This document shows, piece by piece, positions 17,253-28,608 of a stretch of DNA of 64,000 bases. Under the pieces are notes generated by a model. That model saw only the letters and a list, made by a program, of their open reading frames with translations. It did no database searches and was not told where the DNA came from. Made by a program: the position numbers and the translations under genes. Numbering within the stretch: position 1 is the first letter of the stretch; each line of letters starts with the position of its first letter. This stretch comes from Enterobacterales bacterium CwR94 (GTDB lineage: Bacteria; Pseudomonadota; Gammaproteobacteria; Enterobacterales; Enterobacteriaceae), in assembly GCA_002837195.1 (NCBI GenBank), contig KZ478059.1, positions 620,001 to 684,000 of the forward strand, given 5' to 3'.

Positions 17253-20200
17253 GGCAGAAAGTTGCTCCATTACCAGTAAAATACGCTTTTCTGAAATAGG
17301 AAATGGCGTCCCCAATTGTTGAGCAAAATAACTGACGCGCAACTCTTCAATCATCCAACGCACCTGCTGTACGTCCTCGTCGTCGCGACGTTCGACGGGG
17401 AGCTTATTCAGCCAGCGATTCCAGGCCTGCTGTATAGTCTCCACTTTCAGCATCCGGGCGCGATCGCTGTGTGGATCAACCGGTAATTTTTCCAGACGAC
17501 GTTCAATCGCCTGTAAATATCGCTGCGTATCGGCCAGATGTTGGTAACCGTTTTGCGTGACGAAACCGCGATATACCAGCCCACTCATTTGCGCTTTTAC
17601 ATCGGATAAGGCCAGTGCCATTGTCATGTCGACACGCCCTTTCAGACGCTTATTGATGGCAAATACCAGCGTGAGTATTTGCTCGACCTGCTTCGCAATG
17701 CCTACTACCGTGTCATTTAATTCAGCCCGCACTTTATCGTGCAATTGCGTAAAGCCACTTTCACTCCACGTTGGCCCACCATACTCGGCAATCAATTTAT
17801 CCACGCCACAGGCAATACAGTCATCGATCAACTCTAAGACTTTGCCATACGGATTAAAATAGAGGCCCAACTTGGCTTTATTGGGTAATTTTTCGTGCAG
17901 GTATTTCACCGGCGAAGGAATGTTTAGCAACAACAGACGGCGTTGACCCCGCCACATGGCTTTTTGCTGGGCATGTTGCGATTCAAAAAGTTGGATCGCC
18001 ACACTGTCTTTCTCATCCACCAATGCGGGCCAGGCCTGCACACTGTAGTTTCCACGCTTTTGCTCAAAACGATTGGGCAGGTCGCCAAAGCTCCAGATGT
18101 GCAAACCCCGCTGCTCCAACCCATCGTCCGCGACATTGGACAGCGTTTCCTGCACCTGCTCTTTTAGCGCGTCGCGCAACGCAAGCAGGCTTTTGCCTTC
18201 CCGCAATGTGCGGTTATGCTCATCCACCACACGGAATGTCATTTTAAGATGATCGGGCACCTGTTCCCACTGCCAGGCGTCGCGTTCAACCGTCACGCCC
18301 GTCATACGCCGAAACTCGCGCTCAAGCGCATCTAACAAGGGCAGTTCCAGCGCGGTGACACGTCCTAAGAAGGCTTCGGCATAGTTGGGTGCGGGCACCA
18401 GATGACGGCGCAAAGGCTTAGGTAACGATTTAATCAGCGCGATAATTAATTCACGGCGCAGCCCTGGAATTTGCCACTCAAAGCCCTGCTCTTGTACCTG
18501 GTTTAACAAGGGCAATGGGATATGTAATGTCACCCCGTCAGCATCCGCCCCCGGTTCAAACTGGTAGCTTAGGCGTAATTTCAGCGCGTCTTGTTGCCAG
18601 AAATTAGGGAAATCCAGTTTACTGACTTTTTCAGCCCCTTCTTTGAACAGCATGGCTTTTTCAAAGTTCAGCAACTCGGGTTGCTGCGGGCTGGTCTTTT
18701 TCCACCAACTGTCGAAATGGCGCGAGGAAACGACATCGTTACCCACGCGTTGGTCGTAAAAAGCAAACAGCGCTTCGTCGTCGATCAAGATGTCACGACG
18801 ACGGCTCTTGTGCTCCAACTCTTCGACTTCTGCCCGTAATTTTTGGTTAGCCCGGAAAAAGGCATGGCGCGTCTGCCACTCACCCTCCACCAGCGCGTGG
18901 CGAATAAACAATTCGCGCGACAGTAGCGGGTCGATGGCACCGTAATTCACTTTACGCGCGGCGACGATGGCCAGCCCGTACAGCGTGACTTTTTCTGTCG
19001 CCATCACCGCACCCTGACTTTTCTCCCAGTGGGGTTCACTGTAGCTGCGCTTAGTCAGATGCCCCGCCAGTGGTTCAATCCACTCAGGTTCAATCCGCGA
19101 GGCGACGCGTCCCCACAGGCGGCTGGTCTCGACCAGTTCTGCCACCATGGTCCATTTTGGCGGCTTCTTAAATAAGCCCGAGCCGGGAAACAGCATAAAG
19201 CGCGCATTACGCGCACCGCTGAATTCATTTTTGTCACTGTCTTTTTGACCGATATGCGACAACAATCCTGTCAGCAGTGCACTGTGGATGCCGCGAAAAT
19301 CGCCCGGTTCACTGTTAATTTGCAAGCCCAGTTCACGAACAACCTGCCGCAGTTGGGTGTACACATCCTGCCATTCACGTACGCGCAAGTAATTCAGATA
19401 ATCGGTTTTGCACAAACGACGGAACTGGCTGGACGACAAGGCTTTTTGCTGCTCTTGCAGGTAATCCCATAAGTTCACAAAAGCCAGAAAGTCGGATTCT
19501 TTATCGGCAAAACGGCGGTGCTTCTCGTCGGAGGCTTGTTGCTTGTCTGCGGGACGTTCACGCGGGTCCTGAATCGACAACGCGGAAACAATAATCATCA
19601 CTTCCCGCACGCTGGCAGTGGTGTTGGCGGCCAACACCATGCGTGCCAGACGGGGATCGACCGGCAGTTGCGAGAGCTGTCGCCCCAGGGCCGTGAGTCG
19701 GTACTGCCCCTCTTCGGGTTGCTGTAACGCACCCAGTTCTTCTAACAGACGGACACCGTCCTGAATATTGCGTTTATCAGGCGCTTCCACAAAAGGAAAC
19801 GCGGCAATATCGCCCAGCCCCAACGCGGTCATTTGCAAAATAACCGAGGCCAGATTGGTGCGCAAAATTTCGGGATCGGTAAACAGCGGACGGCTGAGAA
19901 AATCGTCTTCCGAATAGAGGCGGATGCAGATCCCTTCCGAAACGCGTCCACAACGCCCTTTACGCTGGTTGGCCGACGCCTGCGAAACCGGCTCAATAGG
20001 CAGGCGCTGTACTTTGGTGCGGTAGCTATAGCGACTGATACGCGCGGTACCGGGATCAATAACATATTTAATGCCGGGTACCGTTAACGAGGTTTCTGCC
20101 ACGTTGGTGGCCAGCACAATACGGCGTCCTGCATGTGACTGAAAAACGCGGTTTTGCTCACTGTTCGACAGCCGCGCATACAGCGGTAAAATCTCGGTAT

Positions 20201-21146
20201 GCGGCAAATCACGGCGCATTAATGCATCGGCGGTATCGCGGATTTCACGCTCACCGCTCATAAAAATCAGGATATCACCACGGCTTTCGTGGCCCAGCTC
20301 ATCGACCGCATCAAAAATGGCCTGTAATTGATCGCGATCGGTATCCTCAGCCTCTTCGACCACCGGGCGATAGCGGACTTCCACCGGATACGTGCGCCCG
20401 GACACTTCAATCACTGGCGCATTATTAAAATGGCGGGAAAAACGTTGGGGATCGATAGTGGCCGATGTGATGATCACTTTGAGATCGGGACGACGCGGCA
20501 GCAATTCACGCAAATAGCCGAGCAGGAAATCAATGTTCAGGCTGCGTTCATGCGCTTCATCAATAATGATGGTGTCATATTGCATCAGCAGGCGATCTTG
20601 CTGGATTTCGGCCAGCAAAATACCGTCGGTCATCAGCTTGACCTGCGTGAGGTCGCTAACCTGATCGGTGAAGCGCACCTTGTAACCCACGCAACCACCC
20701 GGCGACGTTTCTAACTCCTCCGCAATGCGGTTCGCCACTGTGCGGGCAGCCAGACGACGAGGCTGCGTATGGCCAATCAAGCCGCGCACGCCACGCCCCA
20801 ACGCCAGACAAATTTTGGGCAATTGGGTGGTTTTTCCGGAGCCCGTTTCACCCGCAACGATGACTACCTGATGCGCGGCAATCGCCTCTGCAATCGCTTG
20901 CTGCTTCTGACTAACCGGTAAATTGTCAGGAAAATGGATCGCGGGTGTCGCCGCCTGGCGTTGGGCAACCCGTTGTAAGCCGGTTTCAATGTCCAGCGCT
21001 AACTCGGCGGCAATCTTCTCCTGCGCCTCAGGACTTTTGACCTTCCGGGCCCCGTGTATACGTCGCTGCAGGCGTTGTTTGTCTTTCAACATCAGGCCGT
21101 CCAGACGAGGAAACAGCGCGTTCAGGCTGGCGGGGATATTTGACAT
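17250..21146 (-). CDS. hrpA: HrpA, DEAH-box RNA helicase
   Basis: 1298 aa (E. coli HrpA 1300). Walker A GETGSGKTT at 99-107, then IIDEAHERSL (motif II), ITSATID (motif III), and motif VI QRKGRCGRVSEG. Helicase-associated and OB-fold regions follow, then the long C-terminal extension typical of bacterial HrpA (DUF3418). HrpA resolves stalled or collided ribosomes and influences mRNA processing in E. coli. The frame is intact, with no sign of decay. It is convergent with nothing and is transcribed alone. Confidence 0.97.
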   Translation of the reverse strand: MSNIPASLNALFPRLDGLMLKDKQRLQRRIHGARKVKSPEAQEKIAAELALDIETGLQRVAQRQAATPAIHFPDNLPVSQKQQAIAEAIAAHQVVIVAGETGSGKTTQLPKICLALGRGVRGLIGHTQPRRLAARTVANRIAEELETSPGGCVGYKVRFTDQVSDLTQVKLMTDGILLAEIQQDRLLMQYDTIIIDEAHERSLNIDFLLGYLRELLPRRPDLKVIITSATIDPQRFSRHFNNAPVIEVSGRTYPVEVRYRPVVEEAEDTDRDQLQAIFDAVDELGHESRGDILIFMSGEREIRDTADALMRRDLPHTEILPLYARLSNSEQNRVFQSHAGRRIVLATNVAETSLTVPGIKYVIDPGTARISRYSYRTKVQRLPIEPVSQASANQRKGRCGRVSEGICIRLYSEDDFLSRPLFTDPEILRTNLASVILQMTALGLGDIAAFPFVEAPDKRNIQDGVRLLEELGALQQPEEGQYRLTALGRQLSQLPVDPRLARMVLAANTTASVREVMIIVSALSIQDPRERPADKQQASDEKHRRFADKESDFLAFVNLWDYLQEQQKALSSSQFRRLCKTDYLNYLRVREWQDVYTQLRQVVRELGLQINSEPGDFRGIHSALLTGLLSHIGQKDSDKNEFSGARNARFMLFPGSGLFKKPPKWTMVAELVETSRLWGRVASRIEPEWIEPLAGHLTKRSYSEPHWEKSQGAVMATEKVTLYGLAIVAARKVNYGAIDPLLSRELFIRHALVEGEWQTRHAFFRANQKLRAEVEELEHKSRRRDILIDDEALFAFYDQRVGNDVVSSRHFDSWWKKTSPQQPELLNFEKAMLFKEGAEKVSKLDFPNFWQQDALKLRLSYQFEPGADADGVTLHIPLPLLNQVQEQGFEWQIPGLRRELIIALIKSLPKPLRRHLVPAPNYAEAFLGRVTALELPLLDALEREFRRMTGVTVERDAWQWEQVPDHLKMTFRVVDEHNRTLREGKSLLALRDALKEQVQETLSNVADDGLEQRGLHIWSFGDLPNRFEQKRGNYSVQAWPALVDEKDSVAIQLFESQHAQQKAMWRGQRRLLLLNIPSPVKYLHEKLPNKAKLGLYFNPYGKVLELIDDCIACGVDKLIAEYGGPTWSESGFTQLHDKVRAELNDTVVGIAKQVEQILTLVFAINKRLKGRVDMTMALALSDVKAQMSGLVYRGFVTQNGYQHLADTQRYLQAIERRLEKLPVDPHSDRARMLKVETIQQAWNRWLNKLPVERRDDEDVQQVRWMIEELRVSYFAQQLGTPFPISEKRILLVMEQLSA

Positions 21147-21326
21147 GTTTTCTATTCCAGGTTGGAGCGGCTGTACCGCTTCTCTTCATTCTGTTAAGCG
21201 GGCGAAAGTGTATCACAGACGGCCTTTATGACGTGCTGCAGGATGTTATTCAAAAAATTCGAAGAGCGAACGCAAAATATTGCGCTTTCACTGGCGGGTA
21301 ATACTCCCTAAAGTGTAACCCATTGA

Positions 21327-21962
<636 letters not shown>

Positions 21963-21971
21963 GTTTATCGC

Positions 21972-21992
21972 AGGCGGGAGCCCTTCCCGCCT
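21972..21992 (+). terminator. Terminator after azoR
   Basis: 8-bp stem AGGCGGGA/TCCCGCCT with a GCCCT loop, then TACTCTTTTT. The 3' part lies at the ydbL stop codon of the opposite strand. Confidence 0.75.
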
Positions 21993-22318
21993 TACTCTTT
22001 TTGTAACCACTGCCCATTAATACCGCGCACAAATTCACCTTTGCCGGCCCGCGACACCAACTTTTCTCCTGCGATGCGCCCCACTTCTGCGGCGGTGAGC
22101 TTATTCTGCACAGCGATACGCTGATACTGCGCTTCACGGCCCTGATTGATGCGCATCACTAATGCCTGGATCTCCTGATCGCTGACGCGCGCCGCCAGAT
22201 AGCCGTTTAAGGTTTCCCCCACGCGCCCTTGCGTTCTGGCCTCATCCAACGTCAGCGCGTGCGCGCCCGTCGCGAGCAGAAAACTGCCCAATACGATTGC
22301 CACCATGCGTTTGTACAT
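21992..22318 (-). CDS. ydbL: YdbL, DUF1318 periplasmic protein
   Basis: 108 aa, equal to E. coli YdbL. Signal peptide (MYKRMVAIVLGSFLLATGAHA), then the DUF1318 body with ARTQGRVGETLNGYLA and INQGREAQYQRIA. YdbL is the third gene of ydbH-ynbE-ydbL; in E. coli it modulates assembly of the YdbH-YnbE bridge between the two membranes. Its start overlaps the ynbE stop (TAATG). Confidence 0.93.
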   Translation of the reverse strand: MYKRMVAIVLGSFLLATGAHALTLDEARTQGRVGETLNGYLAARVSDQEIQALVMRINQGREAQYQRIAVQNKLTAAEVGRIAGEKLVSRAGKGEFVRGINGQWLQKE

Positions 22319-22512
22319 TAGAAAAGATCGCTCTGATTTTTCAGCAGCGCCTCCACGTCTTTATCAACTTTAATATGAATTTCATGTTCAATTTTTACGT
22401 TCATATTGATGGTAATCGGCTCCTTGGGTGCCGCCACTTCAATACGAGGAATACATCCAGCGAGCAGAAGTGTCGCCAGCAGGAGAACTATCCCATTAGG
22501 GTTTACGCACAT
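22318..22512 (-). CDS. ynbE: YnbE, small outer-membrane lipoprotein
   Basis: 64 aa. A hydrophobic signal leads to the lipobox LAGC at Cys20. The mature part matches E. coli YnbE (61 aa) almost residue for residue: PRIEVAAPKEPITINMNVKI and the DVEALL..SDLF end. YnbE pairs by beta-strand augmentation with the AsmA-like protein YdbH to form an intermembrane route thought to carry phospholipids. The gene overlaps the end of ydbH by 17 bp. Confidence 0.93.
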   Translation of the reverse strand: MCVNPNGIVLLLATLLLAGCIPRIEVAAPKEPITINMNVKIEHEIHIKVDKDVEALLKNQSDLF

Positions 22513-25129
22513 CGCGGGTTTCCTTTTTCGATGGCAGAGTGGCGTTGTCTTCCACCCAGGATTGCAAATTATCGCCGAAGCGCAGACTGCGCCAGAGTTG
22601 AAACAGATTTTCTTCATGTGAGTAGTGCAGTGAAACACGCTGATCTTTATCGCTAAAACGGCTGTTACCTTCAACATCTGACTTCATGGTCAAGATGCCG
22701 AGGTTACTCAGGTTAATTGTTGCCCATGAGCGCGAAATCTCCATATAGCGCAGCCAGTCCAGTGCCGCACCGGCCGCCATATTGTTGGCGGAAATCGCAT
22801 CTGCAACCTCTTTGTCCATGCGTAAAGTCAGTGGGCCATCGTTGGCTATCCATCCCTCTTTCACCAACCACTGCGGATGCTCAAGCCACAATGGCAATTC
22901 ACCGTTCACCTTCCCGGATAGCGCAAACTGGTTCACTTTGATTGCCGCAATCAGGCGACTCATATCAATGCCACGCAGTGTCACCACTGCTGCTTCGTGC
23001 TGCGGCATTGCCAGCTTGTCCATTTTCATTTCCCCACCCAGCAGTTCAACGCCAACATGACTTAAGGTTAACGGCTTGTTCTCCTGCCAGGGATAGGTGC
23101 CTTGTAAATCGGCCGTGAAGTTTTGCAGGGCGATCTGGTTTTCAATCGATTTGATGCGCAGGGCCACCGGGCGTTTTGTCCCGAGTTGCCATTCACTGTT
23201 TTTCAGGCGAAACGGCAGCGCAAAATCAATGCCGCTGATGTCGTTATCCGGCATACGCACTGCACCCGCTTTTACCACCCAGTGCCCGCCGGCTTCGAAA
23301 CCTTGATCGCTGGCCGCCGAGAAGGCCACCTGCGCGCGCAATGTTCCCTCGCGAATATCCATTTTCAATGCGGGGCTGATCAGCGGCTGAAAAACGGTCA
23401 GCGTTTGTTCCGGCCACCACGCCTGACCACGTAATCGTTCACCGTCCCAACGCCCGGACATCCGTACCGGGCCAATCGCACGCGCACGCAAGTCGCCACG
23501 CCACAAAAACCACGCCGGGTCACGACCTGTCACCTCGATATTGATTTCAGAAGGCGGTAAATAACCGCCGTTCGCAAAGCGCGTCTCTTGGGCATGAAGC
23601 AATAATGACCCGCTAAAGGCAGGATGCTCGCTGTCGCGCTGCCACAGAATCGGTTTCGCCAACGTTAAGCGCGGCGCGCCCATATCTGCCAGCCCGTAAC
23701 TCAGTTTATCGAAGCCGGTTGACAGTGAATCCAGCTTGATCAGCGTGTCATGCCAGCTTCCGCGTCCATTCAGGTCCCAGCGCGCCTTTAGTGGCGTCAT
23801 GTTGCCATTGCCCCAGTAACGCCAGTCCCAGCGCCCTTTATCCGGCCAAAACCCCTCAGCGCGGCCATCCAAATGTAGCGTAAATTGCCCCATCTGCGGG
23901 TCGTGGGCTTTCAGAATGGCTTGTAGCCGCCCTTCAATCCCCTGGGTCGAGACAGTAACGCCAGCCAGTGGCCAACGGGCTTCATCAACCTCCAGAGTGG
24001 AAAGCAGTTTGCCGCGCAGTCGTAATAAGGAACCCGGAGATAACCGCAGAACAGGATCCAGCACAGGCCCGGTGATTTCACCTGGCAGCCCGGCAAAAAA
24101 CATCAGATCTTGTAATTTACTGGTTCCGGTGATGCGAAAAGGCAGTTGGCTGGTTTGCCAGTCCAACTTGCCAGGGCCAAACGACGCCACGACGTTGCCA
24201 ATGCCCCCTTTTCCTTTGGTTAAGACATTTAAACGGCCGGTAATTTCGGTGGCTGACAATCCCTGTTGAAAATCTTTCACGCTGACACTGAGCCCACCCG
24301 ACAGCGTCTGCGCCGCCCATGGCCACTGCCATTGCCCACCATTGACGGTGATTTTCTCTGGCGTCGCTTCCCACGGCAGCGTAATCAAGGGTGTCTGCTG
24401 CCCGGCGGCCTCTACGCGCGCAATACCCGACTGCTGTTGCCAGTCAAGATGCAGCGTCAAAGGCGCAGGGACAGCGCTGACGCTTAAGGTGGCCGCCAGC
24501 GTGCCGCTGTCGGGCAAACCGTCTGCAAATTCAGGGAGCCTAAACTCTCCCTGAAGATTGACGGGACTCGGTAACGCGGGGTCCGTGACCTGCAAAGAGG
24601 TCAGGCGTAAAACTCGCCCATCAAGCTGCGCATCTAGCTGCAGTTTCTCCCCCTGCCAGTGCAGTTGCTGCTGTTGCGGCGAGAGCGTGATATCCAGGCG
24701 CCCCGCCCACGCCTGCCACGGCAACAGGCTAAAGCGTCCCACCGTGAGTTGAGAAGGCGGCAGCAACGATTGCCACTGCGCTAATGATGTCGGTGCGTCA
24801 GAAGTAGACGCTGTTGAGGGCAGCTTCGCGAAGCATTCGCTGTCGAGGGTGACCGCATCGGCATGCGCCTGCCAGCGTTGCTGCTGCCAACGTAAACTGG
24901 CATCACTGACGCGGGCCAGCTCACAGTCGCCCACTATATAGCGAATATCAGGAAACCATAAGCCGCCTGCACGCCAGCGTGGATGTCCGTTAAGGGCTAT
25001 CTGCGTATCTGCAGGCAGCCAGATGCCCGCCAGACGGGGTAACCACTGCGTCACCGTCAGCGCCATACCCAGTAACAGCAAAATGATTGCCAATATGGCG
25101 GCGAGAAAAATTTTTACGCCACGACCCAT
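22496..25129 (-). CDS. ydbH: YdbH, AsmA-like intermembrane protein
   Basis: 877 aa (E. coli YdbH 879). One N-terminal membrane helix (KIFLAAILAIILLLLGMAL) anchors a long periplasmic repeating-beta-groove region of the AsmA/TamB/YhdP class. The C-terminal DUF3971/YdbH part contains NLGILTMKSDVEGNSRF. With YhdP and TamB it contributes redundantly to glycerophospholipid delivery to the outer membrane. GAGGGAAGC precedes the ATG. First gene of the operon, divergent from ldhA. Confidence 0.94.
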   Translation of the reverse strand: MGRGVKIFLAAILAIILLLLGMALTVTQWLPRLAGIWLPADTQIALNGHPRWRAGGLWFPDIRYIVGDCELARVSDASLRWQQQRWQAHADAVTLDSECFAKLPSTASTSDAPTSLAQWQSLLPPSQLTVGRFSLLPWQAWAGRLDITLSPQQQQLHWQGEKLQLDAQLDGRVLRLTSLQVTDPALPSPVNLQGEFRLPEFADGLPDSGTLAATLSVSAVPAPLTLHLDWQQQSGIARVEAAGQQTPLITLPWEATPEKITVNGGQWQWPWAAQTLSGGLSVSVKDFQQGLSATEITGRLNVLTKGKGGIGNVVASFGPGKLDWQTSQLPFRITGTSKLQDLMFFAGLPGEITGPVLDPVLRLSPGSLLRLRGKLLSTLEVDEARWPLAGVTVSTQGIEGRLQAILKAHDPQMGQFTLHLDGRAEGFWPDKGRWDWRYWGNGNMTPLKARWDLNGRGSWHDTLIKLDSLSTGFDKLSYGLADMGAPRLTLAKPILWQRDSEHPAFSGSLLLHAQETRFANGGYLPPSEINIEVTGRDPAWFLWRGDLRARAIGPVRMSGRWDGERLRGQAWWPEQTLTVFQPLISPALKMDIREGTLRAQVAFSAASDQGFEAGGHWVVKAGAVRMPDNDISGIDFALPFRLKNSEWQLGTKRPVALRIKSIENQIALQNFTADLQGTYPWQENKPLTLSHVGVELLGGEMKMDKLAMPQHEAAVVTLRGIDMSRLIAAIKVNQFALSGKVNGELPLWLEHPQWLVKEGWIANDGPLTLRMDKEVADAISANNMAAGAALDWLRYMEISRSWATINLSNLGILTMKSDVEGNSRFSDKDQRVSLHYSHEENLFQLWRSLRFGDNLQSWVEDNATLPSKKETRDVRKP

Positions 25130-25310
25130 GCTTCCCTCAACGAATGACGTTTCCCTGTAAAACAGCCTTAATGATGGCAGAAGACGCCGATAGCGTGAAG
25201 AACTTCCCCGCCAGACGCTGCTTTTCTCAGCAAATGCCGGTTTGGCGCTGCCGGTTGTCGGGATAAAAGACTATGATGTCAGGCAGGTTTGATGATGGAG
25301 GATCATTTGG

Positions 25311-26303
25311 ATGAAAATCGCCGTTTACAGTACGCGTCAATATGACCAGAAGTACCTTGAACAGGTCAATGAACACTTTGGCTTTTCTCTGCAGTATTTT
25401 GATTTTCAGCTTGATACTCACACGGCTAAAACAGCGGCAGGTGCTGATGCGGTGTGCATTTTTGTCAATGATGATGCCAGCCAGCCGGTACTGGAAGCGC
25501 TAAAAAAAGAGGGCGTTAAGCACATCGCGTTACGCTGCGCGGGCTTTAATAATGTCGATCTGGATGCCGCACAGGCGCTGGGTTTACAGGTGGTTCGCGT
25601 GCCAGCCTACTCGCCAGAAGCCGTCGCTGAACATGCGATTGGTTTAATGATGACGCTGAACCGCCGCATCCATCGCGCCTATCAACGTACCCGAGATGCC
25701 AATTTTTCCCTTGAGGGCTTAACCGGGTTCAATATGTATGGCAAAACGGCAGGCGTGATTGGCACGGGAAAAATTGGTGTTGCAACACTGCGCATCTTGA
25801 AAGGCTTTGGCATGCGCCTGCTCGCGCACGATCCCTATCCCAGCGCACAAGCGTTGGAACTGGGTGTCGAGTACGTCAGCCTGCCCACGCTGTACCGTGA
25901 ATCTGATGTGATCAGCTTGCACTGTCCATTAACACCAGAAAATCATCATTTACTGGATACAACGGCCTTTGCCGCCATGAAGGACGGTGTGATGATCATT
26001 AATACCAGTCGTGGCGGTTTGATTGATTCACAGGCGGCCATTGAGGCGCTGAAACAGTCAAAAATTGGTGCGTTGGGCATGGATGTCTATGAGAATGAGC
26101 GCGATCTGTTCTTTGCGGATAAGTCTAATGATGTGATTCAGGATGACGTGTTTCGCCGTCTGTCAGCGTGCCACAACGTTCTCTTTACCGGTCACCAGGC
26201 CTTCTTAACGGCTGAGGCCCTGACCAGCATTTCAGAGACCACGCTGCAAAACCTGCAGCAACTGGCGTCTGGCGTACAGTGCCCCAATCTCGTCACACCC
26301 TGA
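25311..26303 (+). CDS. ldhA: LdhA, fermentative D-lactate dehydrogenase
   Basis: 330 aa (E. coli LdhA 329). D-2-hydroxyacid dehydrogenase fold with the NAD loop GTGKIGVATL, the catalytic Arg in INTSRGGLID, Glu in MDVYENERDLFF and His in FTGHQAFLT. Converts pyruvate to D-lactate, reoxidising NADH in anaerobic or acid conditions. GGAGGA precedes the ATG. Ends next to convergent ydbJ over a shared hairpin (26312-26337). Confidence 0.97.
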   Translation: MKIAVYSTRQYDQKYLEQVNEHFGFSLQYFDFQLDTHTAKTAAGADAVCIFVNDDASQPVLEALKKEGVKHIALRCAGFNNVDLDAAQALGLQVVRVPAYSPEAVAEHAIGLMMTLNRRIHRAYQRTRDANFSLEGLTGFNMYGKTAGVIGTGKIGVATLRILKGFGMRLLAHDPYPSAQALELGVEYVSLPTLYRESDVISLHCPLTPENHHLLDTTAFAAMKDGVMIINTSRGGLIDSQAAIEALKQSKIGALGMDVYENERDLFFADKSNDVIQDDVFRRLSACHNVLFTGHQAFLTAEALTSISETTLQNLQQLASGVQCPNLVTP

Positions 26304-26311
26304 GTGTCTTA

Positions 26312-26337
26312 TTGCGCCTGGTGATTACCGGGCGCAA
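26312..26337. terminator. Hairpin between convergent ldhA and ydbJ
   Basis: TTGCGCC/GGCGCAA arms, with a further GGT/ACC pairing inside. It overlaps the 3' end of ydbJ. There is no clear U-tract, so its efficiency is uncertain. Confidence 0.5.
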
Positions 26338-26588
26338 CCTCCGGCGATCAGCGCCGTCTCACTGCAACGACGGCCATTCGCCATCTGGCACATTCCTGCA
26401 GAGCTCCCGTCCAGTTGACGCGACAGTGCCAGCGTCCCACCGGCATTCGCACAGGCCTGACTGGCTAAATCAGACATCATCACGCGGGGATTCACGTGCG
26501 CAGCGGTTGCCTGCTGTGGGGGTTCGTTATCCGTGCTGCTACACGCAGATAGCACGAAAGCGACAAAGAAAATGCTCGCTACTCTCAT
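26325..26588 (-). CDS. ydbJ: YdbJ-like DUF333 lipoprotein
   Basis: 87 aa from ATG 26588, with GGAG upstream. Lipobox LSAC at Cys16 after a short hydrophobic signal. The DUF333 pattern is visible in the C-terminal half: ACANAGG, then MCQMANGRRC and a final GGC. Size and location between ldhA and nifJ match E. coli YdbJ, although hslJ, which lies between them in E. coli, is missing. Function is unknown; probably anchored in the outer or inner membrane. Confidence 0.75.
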   Translation of the reverse strand: MRVASIFFVAFVLSACSSTDNEPPQQATAAHVNPRVMMSDLASQACANAGGTLALSRQLDGSSAGMCQMANGRRCSETALIAGGCAR

Positions 26589-26952
26589 TGACGTACTCCG
26601 GGAAATGTGACTATTAAATGCGCAATCAGAATAAATGACTAATAAACAAAGGTCGAGCACTGAAATGTTTTTTTACGCTTTCTGTTATCGCCCTTAACCT
26701 GATTCTTTTCAGCGACTTTCATTTTATTAACCTTTAGTGCCAGCGCCTTTATGCGGGAGACTGGCCATAAGTCACCGTTATTCTTAACGTTACAGCGTTT
26801 ATTTGTCGTGTGCTCTATTTATGAACCCTGCTCATAGCGCCTATCCTTTTGCGCCTGATTATCTTTATCTCTCATCCCATTATGCTAGGTACCACGACCT
26901 GTGACCTGGCGACACGTCAGTGCACAACAAATACATCGCTCAGGGAGTCACC
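26589..26952. other. Intergenic region between ydbJ and the cupin gene
   Basis: About 360 bp between divergent genes, fairly AT-rich. No supported ORF, repeat or RNA gene was recognised; it must hold both promoters. Confidence 0.4.
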
Positions 26953-27360
26953 ATGAATCAACCCTTTGACGGCAATGGTATCTTTCCAAAAGGGGAAGAA
27001 AATACCGCCTTTGCACGCTATTTTCAGGGCACCAGTTATTTGAATATGCTCTCAACCGAAGGCCTTAATATTGGCAACGTGGTCTTTGAGCCAGCGTGTC
27101 GTAATCACTGGCACATCCATCATAAAGGCGGGCAAATTCTGCTGGTCACTGGCGGCAACGGCTGGTATCAGGAATGGAATCAGCCCGCGCGACGTCTGCA
27201 GGCCGGTGATGTAGTGAATATTCCCGCAGGAACAAAACACTGGCATGGGGCAACCAAAGACAGCTGGTTTGCACACATCGCCATCGCCGTTCCTGCAGAA
27301 GGTGCCACAAATGAGTGGCTGGAGCCGGTTTCTGAAGCGGATTACGCGCAGCTAGCGTAA
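26953..27360 (+). CDS. Cupin-domain protein
   Basis: 135 aa from ATG 26953 (GGGAGTCACC upstream). Single cupin barrel: metal-site motif 1 is WHIHHKGGQILLVTGG, with two His and a polar residue as ligands, and motif 2 is DVVNIPAGTKHWHGA. The opening FPKGEENTAFARYFQGTSY matches a widespread group of small cupins often found beside carboxymuconolactone decarboxylase-like genes or aldo-keto reductases. The exact reaction is unknown. It is convergent with the LysR gene; the two may form a functional pair, but there is no shared promoter region. Confidence 0.8.
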   Translation: MNQPFDGNGIFPKGEENTAFARYFQGTSYLNMLSTEGLNIGNVVFEPACRNHWHIHHKGGQILLVTGGNGWYQEWNQPARRLQAGDVVNIPAGTKHWHGATKDSWFAHIAIAVPAEGATNEWLEPVSEADYAQLA

Positions 27361-27405
27361 TGGTCAGCCTGGTGAGGGGCTTGCGTCTCGTCAGGTGCTC
27401 ACCCC

Positions 27406-28608
<1,203 letters not shown>

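Noticed and set aside
22318-22677. 119-aa frame covering ynbE
   Set aside because: The first 55 codons overlap ydbH in another frame; the true start at 22512 gives a clean lipoprotein signal.
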